DNA of 64,000 nucleotides from Elmis aenea (lineage: Eukaryota; Arthropoda; Insecta; Coleoptera; Elmidae), in contig OX393576.1 in assembly GCA_947652605.1 (NCBI GenBank), positions 62,162,966 to 62,226,965 on the forward strand, written 5' to 3'. Every line of letters starts with the position of its first letter. Within the stretch, counting starts at the first letter, position 1. A program made the position numbers and the translations under genes. A model generated the notes under the pieces. It was not told where the DNA came from, searched no databases, and saw nothing but the letters and a program-made list of their open reading frames with translations. Positions 11,334-24,400 of this stretch are shown here, one piece after another.

Positions 11334-12434
11334 GTAAGTACAAAATTTATTTTTGATTGGCCTCATTTTCAATGTGTCCCAAAAAATGCATGCAAATCTA
11401 GAAGCTTAAAAAAATATGAAAAAGTCACTGTAACAGCGTCGTTAAGGGGCTCCCAAATTTCAAAACTGGTCGGTTAGCAATTGTCTATTGAGAAAAAGTT
11501 TTATGGCAAATTCTTATTCGCTCCAATATCTTTATGATTTTGCTCTTTCTTAAAATTCAAAAGGGTGTAATGAAACCTAAAACAAGTTGCGTTCTTATTT
11601 TCGGGTAATGCTGTTAAGAATTAAAAGCAATATTTTTTGAATAATGTTTTGGAATACTGTTTTTCAAAATCATAATCAACGGCTTCTGTGTGAAAGGGTT
11701 CTTGAGTCAAAAGCCCATGACATTCTCTAAATTGTACAGCATTTGTAATAACTTAAGGTGTTTGGTTAATATAATAACGCTAATGAAAAGCCACTTACTA
11801 TATTAATTATGACAAATTAATAAAAATGCTTATGATGAATAGACGAAAGTTTTGAAAATAGTGTAGTATTGCTACAATAGATTCTTCATGAAAAAAAAGA
11901 TTTTTATTAAACCTATTTGTATTACACATAAATGAATCACTCAAATAATTCGAGTATTTATGTGTGCGCTGGTAATAAAAAAAGATAACAAAAGAATCGA
12001 AGAAATTAACAACCATGATTTATATATAACAAACATTTTATTGTGCATTATGTTTATATTTACAATGGGTCCTTAAATTCACAGTCTAGTTGTACTTACA
12101 ACTATCTACTTAACAATGATATTTTAAATAAATAAAAACAGGTAATTAGGTTTGGCAAAATAGCATGTACAAAGTATACCCAGTATACAATTTGATATTT
12201 ACTGAAAATGATAGCAATTTAAAATCATACTACTTCACCAAAACGTTAAATTTAAGAACAATCTTCAAGTACAGGTAGCATATAACTACTACCTATACGA
12301 GATAGTTCAGATATGTTAAAAATAGTGAAAAAATAATTATGGAATTGTGTGCCATACATTTGAGTGTCTAATCTGCAGTTGATTATAAATGGATGAAAAC
12401 AATATTGCTTAAAAATTATTGTTCTTTGTCCATA
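11334..12434. other. AT-rich sequence including the 3' UTR of the CUB gene
   Basis: No gene is supported. A minus-strand AATAAA at 12037-12042 is a plausible poly(A) signal for the CUB gene, giving a 3' UTR near 0.4 kb. The short open frames here are low-complexity and unconvincing. Confidence 0.4.
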
Positions 12435-12493
12435 TTACATACAAATTCGAAGAGCTAGAAGTATCCATATTGTTATTATATTTTTAATTGAAC
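12435..12493 (-). CDS. Last exon of the CUB gene, hydrophobic C-terminus
   Basis: The acceptor (TTGTTTGTTTTAG) is strong, and the two-base phase completes the codon left by exon 12914-13164. It encodes 18 residues, mostly hydrophobic, then TAA. The tail could be a GPI-anchor signal or a stub of a membrane segment. The single Arg near the end is unusual for a GPI signal. Confidence 0.7.
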
Positions 12494-15400
12494 CTAAAAC
12501 AAACAAATAAGTAAGTGACATTAAAAACCATAAAGCTCCTATAAATGTTTAAACCTACACATTTAGAAATCTTTAAAAACTTTGAAGAGCTTTTAATAAC
12601 GTTTTAAGCAATTTTTGAACGTTATAGAAGTAGATATGCATTCCTTCCTTAGAGTATGTTTAGAAACGATGGAGCATTTTAAAACTTTTTTAATTGCAAG
12701 CCTATTATACTATACCTACCAAACATAGAGAAGTTTCAAATTCTTTAAACAGCTCTAATAAATGTTTAAATCGTAGATATTTTTAACTAATTAAGTTAAT
12801 ATGTTTAAAACACTTATTTAAGAGTTTTACTGTGGATCAAATCAAAATTTTAAAATTTCGACAAAAAATGCACTTGGAAAATCTTAAAAATTTATAGAGT
12901 TTTAAAAAATTACCTTGAATTTTATTTGTAATACTTGTCTGATCCTTTACAGTAGTGTATTGTTCTATTTCATCCATAAACCTGTAAGTTGCATTAAAAC
13001 CAGTACCATCTAAACGATCATTTGAACGGAATGTCACCCTAAAAAATTTTCTATCTGATTCTATGTCAAATTCTTTTAACTGCCCACAATATCTTGAATG
13101 CTTCTTATCCCTCGTCATAAAATTGGAAAACTCTACGTAGTCACTTGCAGATTTAGCTTCACATCTGTTTAAAGAAAGCGTTCCATAAATAATTGCATAA
13201 CTATTTAATATCTTAAAACACAAAATTATAACATCAGGAAATGTTGATGATTCTTTCATCTTGAAGTATATTTTTTTTGTAATCTGGACGTGCTAGAAAC
13301 TGAATGTTACTAAACGACTTTTGTTACTTGTATAATCAAATTGAACTTAATATGTTGTATTCATTTTTACGTGTATTGTGATACAAATGATTCCGCACTT
13401 GTTTAACATTGCTAAAACGATTTTAAGTGAAATAAATTAGATGAAAAAAGGGGTTTTGAAGTTTGTAAAAAGTTGTACTTACGGAAATACTCCTTCCACA
13501 TCAAAATAATTAAAATGGAGATGCACTTTCTCTCCAATATTCCCATGAAAAAAATAATGACATTCCGTATCTCTGGGATAAAATCCTGGATAATTAGGAC
13601 TATAAAAATAACCGTTTCTAGAATCATTACTATTAAAAACGAAGGCACAGGGGTAGTCCGGTAATTGAGTTCCAGTTCTTATTCCAAAATCTGTAAACAG
13701 CAAGTTGGTTGCTGGTCTAAAATATTTTATATCCGAATTATTTATTACTTTCTGTAAAACTGAACGTTGCTTTGAATCCTCTTGAATAACGTGATGCGAG
13801 AAGACCATGGAACTCGAGTTTCAGTCGTGGACCATTGGACATGACGGGCTTGGGCAACGAACTAGCACAAAAGCTATCAATTTTTTCCATTCTGCCATCT
13901 ATGTGAACGAACGCCATTAGAGAATCTTGGTTGTCGCATCTATTTAAAGAAAATTACTTGTTTAACAAAATGCAAAATTTTTCGACGACACTACTGGAAT
14001 ATTGGAAACATGCTACTTTCATTTAATGACATAGGGTAAACCAGGGTGAGATGGTGAATCAAATTTAAATTGCTCATAGTTCCTCTAAAAAATTAATTAT
14101 AACTAAAATAAATACATAATTCTTTGACTCAAAACCAATACAACGAAACAAAAATTTTTAAAAATAAACGGAAAAGATTAACAAAATAAAATTTGCATTT
14201 TTTTATATTCATCAAATCACCATCTCACCCATGCCAGTAAGGGTTAGTTGATGAATGCTATATGGGTAAGATGGCGATTTGTGAAATAGATACTGAAATG
14301 TTTTTAAAAAATGTTATTTTTTTTTGGACTCGTATTTGCCGCAAAGATGGCATAAATTAGTGAACTTTTTACAGTCTTCATGCATCCAATGTTTACAAAT
14401 CAGGCATAGAAGCCAGTCATCTGTCTTTTTCGTCTCCTTGTATTCTTCGCCGCAGCCATAAGCACAACATTCTTCATGTTCATCACCATCTTCTTCGTCT
14501 TGCAGTTCAGGTTCTGAACACGATTCAGATGACGTATCGGATACGATTTCCTTCTTCGTTTTGAAATTTTTAGTTTTTGAAAGGTTATTTTTATTTTTGT
14601 TGCCTGATGATGGCAAGAGTTTTTTTGTTTTGTTTTTCGAGTGATTTATATCTCAAAACTTTAACATTATGTTCAGTATTCAGAATACTAGCTAAATTTC
14701 TTGCATTCTTGCGAACTTTTTCAATTTGAGATACGACTAGTACCGGAGAAATTTGTTCCAGCATTTTTCCAGGAGTAATATCATCGCTTGTCAAATTCGA
14801 AAAGCTTCCTTCTACAGTCTTGGAGTAACCTGGTCGCGGAGAGGGTGTGTTCTTTTGTTGCACATTTTCTGTGGCTCTAGATAAGTACATACATATGTAC
14901 AACTAGTCACCATTTCTACCATAGGCACATTCACCATCAATCCCATTTGCAAGGGAGAGATGGTGAACGGCACACTCTTAACCTGCTAGGTTGTTCGGTA
15001 TTTTTGGAGGTGATGTTATCTCTTTATACTCCAAGGATCATGCATATAACGAAATATTTGCAAGCGAGTGATTTCAACCATTCGTACAAGCAGAAACACA
15101 TATCACTGTATAATGTTTTTAGGGGCTTGAAATAATATTTTTTTATTTACTTGTCAATTTTCAAACAAATGTGGGACATTTCACTTGCACAACTAATGGC
15201 ATAAAACTGGCTATTTAACGCTAGCTAGCAGAAATAACGCGGTTCACCGTTGCACCCGATATCACCATCTCTCTCTGGTTTACCCTATCAATTGGAAAAC
15301 CACAATGAAAACAATATTTTCTGTATGACGTCTCTGTTTGCAATCATTGATAAAGCAGTGGTTACAAAAATAACAAACTCGAAGACAAAAAATTGTATAA

Positions 15401-18400
15401 CAGCGTTGATAGAGAAACTTTATGAGCGCGTTGGAACTCCCTAAATATCGAAACATGCCTCGTTATATGTTTTATGCAGCTGGTAGCGTTGTAGAAGTGC
15501 AAAGTTCTTTGCAGGAAAAACAGATGAAAGCCCAAACAAACGTATAGAATCTTGGAGATGCTAGTGCACCGCGTTCTTGGCGATAAAAACCAAACAATCT
15601 TGAAGTTTCATTCTGAAGAGACTGTTTTATATAAATTATATCAATTTTTGGTAAAACTAGCATATCTACAAGAGATTCTTTATAAGAAAAATAGATTTTA
15701 AATTAAACTTTTTTATGTTAATGAATGAATTGGCACTGATAAGCTCAACTTTCACTTATTGAACTACATTTTCGGCTTTAAGAAGGTCAAATAATCTCAA
15801 TTAATAATTAGTTTTCTATTCTTAACATTTTGATTTTCCCATTTTTCGAAAATATGACATTTTATAAACCAATCACGTACTTCTGGCATTTTAATTAATT
15901 GTATATGATTTTATTTTTAAGTTTTGTTTGTTTTCAACTAAAAATTGTAAAATTCTGCAATTATAAATCAATTTAGGCTGTCTTATTAGTGTTGTTTGCA
16001 AAAATTCACAAGAGATGGGTGTTGAAACGCATAATTTTTACTTACTCTTTAACGTCGTCTCTCGGATGATACAAATTGAAATCTTGGAAGACTATCTGGA
16101 CCCTTTCTTTACCTCGACCTTGGAACTCGTAACGGCATGTTGTCCTCGCAGGATAAGGGGCTGGATATGCAGGACTAATAATTGTGCCATTTTTTATTGT
16201 ATCACTAACATAAACTGCATCGCAACTTGATCCTGTTCAAAAAAATAATACAGTAACAACGTTTGAATGATTTAATTGATTCATTTTAAATGTAATACAA
16301 ATAGGTTGAGGAAAAAAGCATTTCCGAAGAGTTCGATTTGTAGAAAATATTGAACAGTTCTGAGGTTTCCACTGTTTATCAGTAGTTTAAAGATAGTTTT
16401 AAAACAGGTCCAAGAAGAATTTTCATGGGCATTATATTTTATGTAAATGTATCATAAGTCTACAAGCGCGTTAGGTTACAATATTTTAAAATTATTTACA
16501 CAATATTTTGCACAATATGGAATAAAATAACTAGTTGTTTACAGGGTGTTTCTTAAATATTGCGAAAAAATTCGAAAGGTGATTCCTTATCGAAAATTAA
16601 GGGGGGTCTTTCATATAATTTTTTTTCTTAGATGTCTCCTTTCGGAGTTACACTCCCCTAAAGGGGAGAGGTAAATTTAGGTTTTTATTTTATTTCTCAA
16701 ATTTGGATAAATGTAGGAAAAGATATTTGGTAGATTTTTGTACTTGTTAAAAGGTTTCCCATAGTAATATTTTTAATCATCTCCCACCTTCAAAAGGGGC
16801 TGAAAAGTGCGACACCTGTTGTTTTTTTTATCAGAAATTTTTGGTTTGTTTATGTTCATATTGTATAGAATTGACAAATAATGTTATTCATTTTGAAGTT
16901 TGAGAGGTGACAACACGACAACGCCCGTCAATTCTACCCAATATGAACAAAAACCAACCATGATAACCATTAACCACCAAAATGAATCGTTTATATGTAT
17001 ATTGAAATATTTAATGGTGCATGTTTATTTATTTAATTTGTTACCCAATAACTGTAGGTTTTACGGAAAAAAAAACTAAAGAATAAAAAAAGTTTCGAAA
17101 TGAACCAAGCTTTAAATAATTAATTGCAAAATTTCAATCCACCAAAAAGTTCTGATAAAAAAAACAACAGGGGTCGCACTTTTCAGGCCCTTGGGAAGGT
17201 GGGAGATGATTAAAAATATTACTATGGGAAACCTTTTAATAAGTATAAAACATCTACCAAATATCATTCTCCTACATTTATCCAAATTTAAGAAATAAAA
17301 TAAAAACCTAATTTTACCGCTTCCCTTTAGGGGGGCGTAACTCCGAAAGGAGTCGACTAAGGAAAAAAATGCATATGAAAGACCCCTCTTAATTTTTGAT
17401 AAGGAATCACCTTCCGAATTTTATCGCAATATTTAAGAAACACCCTGTAATATTTGTTTTATGTTAATTAAAACCAATTAAAACAGTCGTTCTGATTTTT
17501 TTTAAATTTATTATATATCTATGTTTAACTTAAAACTGTTTGCAGCTACTTAAAAAAGTAAGCAATAATTTAAAGAACATGCAGGTCAAGAAAGATTTAT
17601 CACATTCGGTTCACGGTGGTTTTAAAATTAAACTCATTTATAAGTTTTAACTACTGTAAAAATATTTTGTGTTATAGTTTCGTCATTTCTCTGTATGTAC
17701 ATAGTTGCTTAAGTAACATAACATGGCAAATAGGTATTTAAAAGTTTGAAAGGGTACTTATCGATTGTAATATATGGAACAAAGCAATATATTCGAATCA
17801 TTTGAATATTTCCAATAAAACGTATTTTTCCCTTCGATTTAATCTGCGCAAAGAAGACCCAGGTGTAATCAATGTGGTGCAAATCTGTCTAAGGAAATGT
17901 ATTCCTCTTGGGACTAAAATTTGATTACAGTCTCCTAGCAACGCTTCTTTCATTTTGGTCAGCATGAAATGCTTGGAGCATATTTCACAGAAATTAATAA
18001 TTTAACTGCAAATGAGCAAACTGGCAAGTACAATTTTGTCGTTCACCTTACTAGAGAATCTTTAAACTTCATTTGTTTAAGTAGGTTAATATTATTTATG
18101 TTGTAGTGTCTAGAAGTATTAAAAACTAATTAAAACAGTAATTAAATTTGACGTGATTTGTAATTGACTTGCACCTCCACCTAAATGAAAAGTATTTTAA
18201 CATTGTCGACATTTTTTGATACGAAATTACCTTTTTTTAAATTTTTAATATTGTAAATAATTATATCATTAATTATATCATTAATTATATCATTAATTAT
18301 ATCATTAATTATATTATACAAGGTGCTCAGCTTATAATAGTAAAATACAATAAACACATAGCCCAATAACGTGAGTACACATATTGATATGAGATTTTAC

Positions 18401-21400
18401 ATGTTTTAAGTTTTTGGTGATGTAATGTACTTAAAAAGAACCTAATCCTTAAACTGTTTAGCCAAAAGTAAACTTGTGTTTAGTGTTTTTCGAGCAAATC
18501 ATTATTAGAGACGAAAGTTAATAACATTTAATAATAATTCCATTCCAACTAGTTCAGAAAGTTTCCTTTGAGTGAGTCCTTAATATTCTTAGCATAAACT
18601 AAAAGTAATTTAACAGAACACTTACATTTGCACATCAGCCATGACATACCTATGCTTTTAGCTGTTGTATAAAGTTAGCAACATAAGAGCAAAGTGGCAA
18701 TTACACCTATAACTGTGAATCATAATTAAGAGTTTGTTTCAAAAAAAAATCGTGCTGAGTATGCTGGGAAAAGTTAAAATTAACAATAAGGAGTACATCA
18801 ATGGCGTTAATGATGGTATTGAAGATTATACCGACTTTTTGGGTTTGTAATTAATTAGCTTCGTTTGCGCTAAAATTAATGAAGTAGGCATTACCTGCTC
18901 CGTTAGGAAGATGGTTTAGGGTTTAGGTTTATATAGGGTGTTAGAGGTCGTTAGGGTATTGCTTTTTTTGAAATTAATCTTCGTGAAATATGGAATGTAG
19001 TAAACAGAGGAACTTTACCAGCAGTTTCTAAAAGATTCATGTTATTCATACACGGTGAATATTTTAGTAGTGTTTATCATACGCTTGCTAGATACAAATT
19101 CATCCCTGCATAGATATTTGAGATTAATGAATCCTCTAGAATAGAGAAGTTCGTACTGTGCCAATATTAGTTCTTTGTTTAGTATTTTATAAAACTGTAA
19201 CACATTTTTGATTCATCATTGATCGATTATAGCTGATCAACATATTGTAATAATAAACCCTTAGCCAAAACTTCAGATAACAATTTCTATCCTATGAATC
19301 TTAAGCAGAAATAATAAATCAAGTATTAGTCAATCCTGCGCTGTGCTGAATATACCTTAAACTTAACAGTACTTGCTTTCTCTTTACTTAAAAATGGTGT
19401 ATTGTATTCAATTTTTTTGATGCAACTACTTACATTATTAATTGTATTAGGTATTTACTTCACTTGTTGGAATAATTTTCATTGACAATATTGTTGTCTA
19501 TTTTAAAGACAAATTTCCATAAAACATTTATGTGTGTGAAATATGAAATAAGTTGACGTAAGTGTCTTATTTAAGTTTATTTAAAACAAGAGTATACAAC
19601 CTCATTAAAAAAGTCTGCAACAAATAGAAAAAAAAAAATTATTGATTTCTCAGAAAATTTTATTCTTGATAAAAGTTTGTACATAGTCTAAAACTAAGTT
19701 TAAGATTAAAAAAAAGTTTAATTAAAAGTCATAGGACTCTAGATTTTAGCTAATTTTGAAATATTCGCAAAAGTAAAGTGCTCTTACTTTATGAGATACA
19801 AAAAAAACCATAAGAAAATTCATGTGAAATGTTGCTTCATCAGGGAATAAAATATGTTTTAAAAATTGTCTGTTATCCTCCACTTCTCCTTTAACCCAAC
19901 AACAAAATTCAAATCGTAATTCATAATCTCGGTCTTGAAGTTTGTTTATGAATTTTGGTTTTTAAGGATGGTATTTGTTGTGTTTTAAAATTCTTTGAAC
20001 TGGGGATAATAAATTATTGTTCATCGTTACCGTTTTAATAGATGCTTTTGGTTTGTCTATCACTGTTTGTAATACATTTAAAAAGAGTTCTCTTCATTAA
20101 TAACCCATTTGGTATGTTCCTTTTTGTATTGGTTTTTTAATGATCCAGTCTCCTGTTTCAGTAATCTTTCAACGTTTCAACTGTACTAAATGAAACAGTT
20201 TGTCGGGATGTCTTTCATTAAAAATTAATGCAGCTTCTCTAGATGTTTTGTAATAGTCACCACAAATTAATACAAGTTCAGCTTTTTCAACTAAAGTCAA
20301 TTTATCTGCCATAATTAACAATTATATGCTTTAATGCTTATCAATTAGATTGACAGATACACATTGAATTCAGTTTTGTTCGTTAAGCCCATTATATCAA
20401 TTTTAAATTACGTTAAGAATGTTTATATTTACTCACAAGTGTAACATGAAGTTTTCTAAAAAATCGATAATAAATTTTTTTTTGAATTGTTGCAGACTTT
20501 TTGAATGTTAAAATTTCTCAAAAAATAAAAATTGAAATTTGACCTTCAAAATTTAAATCTAGCCCTACTTTTAGATTCTAAATAACTTTTTCTTATAATT
20601 TTGTTTTGTATCTATTAAAATAAGGACACTTTACTTTTGCGAATATTTCAAAAATCGCTAAAATCTAGTGTCCTATGACGTTTAATTGAACTTTTTTAAA
20701 TCTTTAAATTAGTTATACTTATATAGCTAATAAATTCCAACTTTTGTGAAAAAAAACTTTTTTGTTACTCACCTAATAACAAAGATAATAAATAATTTGT
20801 CTTACAATTAGCTTAATTTTTAACCCGACGCATCCACCAGAATGTTTCTTTTAGAAACTAAAACTCGACACAGACGGCCTGGCCTGTCCATACAAAAATT
20901 ACCCGATAGTGAAAGGGTTAAAACAGGGTTGAGAAATCTTTACACCATTTTCTAACTTAAACGTAATGTATAAGTTAAAACGCTTGTTATGAAAAAAGTT
21001 TTAGTATTTCTTATATAGTACGGTCTATCACGATTCTGTAGGCGATTTAGTTTAGATAGCGAAAAAGTTTAATGTTAAAGTTTTTAGATTTACTGCACCA
21101 TACCAATGTTTTTTTTCTAAGGCGAGGAATTTAAAGAAATATGTTTAACATATGTTTAAAAGATGCCAAAATTTGTTACAGTTTAAATTATAATGTTCAC
21201 GAAGGATGTTACAAAGCTGTATGATAAATGATGCTGCTTTTTATCGATTATAGTAGCAGTGAGGTCATAATATTATTAAATATGAGTTATAACCTAGTTT
21301 TACAGTAGCGATTAGGTAGATTTAGGTGTAGGTATATCTTAACGCCTTCGCCTGCTTTATAAATTACCATTCAATTTTCTTAAATAACGCAGTAATTGTT

Positions 21401-24400
21401 TTCTTCGGCATTGTTTTCACGAGTTGCATTGTTAGGTGCTCGGTAATTAGCGAATGAACGGTGTAACGAAAAACGAACCGGTAAAATATTGGCTCGAATT
21501 AAGCGATTTAAGCTTATGGTTATGAGCTCGGAGCTTTTCGTTTTAAAGCCGCTTATGGCTTGAGTTATAAATACAGATTTTATGCTATTAATCGCAGTTT
21601 ATAGCACTTTTCGATAAACTGCGAAACTGCGTTTAAAAAGATGTGGGATTCTGTTTTTTTACAGTGGTTACGGAAATTTAGGCATAGCAGCATGCTATAT
21701 ATTTGTAGAGTGACCGCCTGTGAAAATTTTCTGTTTATTATTTATATACAGGGTGGTCCATATAGAAGGGCCACTATTGGGATATCGTAAATGGCAAGAG
21801 CTACAAATAAGTTTACATTAGACAAATTGTTTCCATTTCTGACGAGGAAGGGTCACGATATGCTGTCGTTAGAATCTGATCAAGGCTGTTTTTATTGCAT
21901 CAACAACATCAAAAATAAATGTTTTACAGAGTTATACTTACGTGCTGTAGATGGTTTACAAAGGAAAAATAAGGATAAAACTGAAAAGTAATTTTTGCGA
22001 TCCCGTTGGCCATGAAATCGTCGGGGATACAATTTCTATTTACCAATTCGCGCATCCTTAGCAATAAAATGGTGCAAAGTTTTGAAAAAATCTTAAACAG
22101 TTTAGGAGAAAAACGTCAAAAACGAAACCTCTGCAAAAGCGGTATGATTTGAGATGTATTACTAAATCTATGCGACTTGCATAAGCGTTTAACACAAGAA
22201 AAACAGTTTTTACAAGGGCCTTGTTTTTCGCGTTTTTCTCCGAAACCGTTAAAGATATTTTCAAAAACTTTGCACCCTTTTACTTGCTAAGGATGCGCGC
22301 ATTGGTAAATAGAAAAATTTTGATTTTATATCTGACGGTTTATGGCCAAAGCGATCGCAAAAATTACCTTTATTTTAATATTTTTTAGTTTTTTCCTCAA
22401 TTTTTTTCATGTAAATAATCCATGGCACGTATAACTGTATAACATATATTTTTGATGTTCTTGATGCCATAAACACAACCTTGATCAGATTCTAGCAACA
22501 ACATAATTATTATCGTGACACTCCTTCCCCATCAAAATGGGCATTTTTATAAATCGTTTATAACTCAGTTATTCATGATGGTACAAAAATATTTTTGGTG
22601 GATAAGTTGTACATTTATATGCATTATAAAATGGAAACATTCATTACTTTTACTTAATATTGTTTACATTCTTAGATAAATAAGAAACTTGCATTTTCTT
22701 CAACGGCAACCATAGTTGGCTATAACTTTATGAAAAAGCATTTTTTCCCTCTTTTCAATAATATAAGGTTTAATGTATTAATTTATTTTGATATTTAGGC
22801 TCAAAACAAATAAAATTCATCAAAAAGTGTCTATGAAACTGTAGAGTACCATAAATTGCATGAATTTAAACAATATTGAAACAAATAATTATTTTCATTT
22901 GACAGTGCGTAAAAAATGTACATTTCTCCAGAAATATTTTTGTACCATCAAGTAGTATAAACAAGTTATCACCGGTTAAAAAAAGCAATTTGATTTTTGT
23001 TCATTATCCAGCGTGCCATGAAACTTTTTTAAAACATTAAAGCATCACTGAAGACGTCTCAGAAAGGGTAACGATTTGTCTAATCTAAACTTCTTTGTAG
23101 CTCTTACCGTTTACGAGATCCCAATAGTGGCCCTTCTATGTGGACCATCCGTAAACAGGGTGTTTCGTGAAAATTGCGAAAAAATTCGGGAGGTGATTCC
23201 TTATCGAAAATTAAGGGGGGTCTTTTATATAAATTTTTTTCCTTATACGTCTCCTTTTGGAGTTGCACCCCCCTAAAGGAAGTGGTATACTTAATTAGGT
23301 TTTTATTTTATTTCTCAAATTTAGATAAATGTAGGAGAATGATATTTGGTAGGTTTTATACTTATTAAAAAGCTCTCCCATAGTAATATTTTCAATCATC
23401 TCCCATCTTCACAAGGAGCAGAAAAGCGCAACCCCTATTGGATTTTTAATCAGAACTTTTCGGTGGGTTATAATTTTGCAATTTTTTTGAAAGCTTGATT
23501 TATTTGGAAACTTTATTTATTCTTTACATTTTCTCGTTAAACCTACAGTTTTTGAGTAAAAAATAATATAAGTGAACATGCACCATTAAATAATCCAATA
23601 TAAAACGATTCATTTTGGTTCACCATGGTTTGTTTATGTCCATATGGGGTAGAATTGACGGGCGTTTTAGCGTTGTCGCCGCGTAAACGTCAAAATGAAT
23701 TACACCCGTCAATATTACCCAATATGAACAAACCATGGTAACCACCAAAATGAGTCGTTTTATATTGTAATCTTAATTTAATGGTGCATGTTCACTTATT
23801 CTATTTTTTACTCAAAAACTGTAGGCATTATGAGAAAAGTTAAAGAATAAAAATACTTCTAAATAAACAAGCTTTAAAAATAATAATTTCATAATTGCAA
23901 AATTTTAATGCACTAAAAAGTTCTGATTAAAAAACCAACAGGCGTCGTACTTTTTAGCCCCCTGTGAAGTTGGGAGATGATTAAAAATATTACTATGGAA
24001 ACCTTTTAATAGTATAAAACATTTACCATTTATCGTTCTCCTACATTTATTTAAATTTGAGAAATAAAATAAAAACCTAATTTTACCGCTCTTTTTTGGG
24101 GGGGGGTGTAACTCCGAAAGGAGACGTCTAGGGAAAACATTTTATACAAAAGACCCCCTTAATTTTCGATAAAGAATCACGTCCCGAGTGTTTTCACATT
24201 TTTACGAAACACCCTGTATATTATGTATCTAGAAATTACTGGTAGAAGTTTAATCATGTACAAAAATTGTTGTCCATATTATTTTCAAGTGATTACATAA
24301 ATTTGAAAATCATTTTAATAATTTTGTTAACCCAATTAATACCTAATTACTTAATTACTTTAACCATTACATAAACATGTGTTATGTGGGAAAATTACAT

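Noticed and set aside
18181..18366. 61-codon frame with repeated Ile-Ile-Asn-Asp
   Set aside because: It is a by-product of the 12-bp tandem repeat.
18910..18960. GGGTTTAGGTT-type phrase considered as telomere-like repeat
   Set aside because: No tandem array; insect telomere repeat TTAGG is not repeated here.
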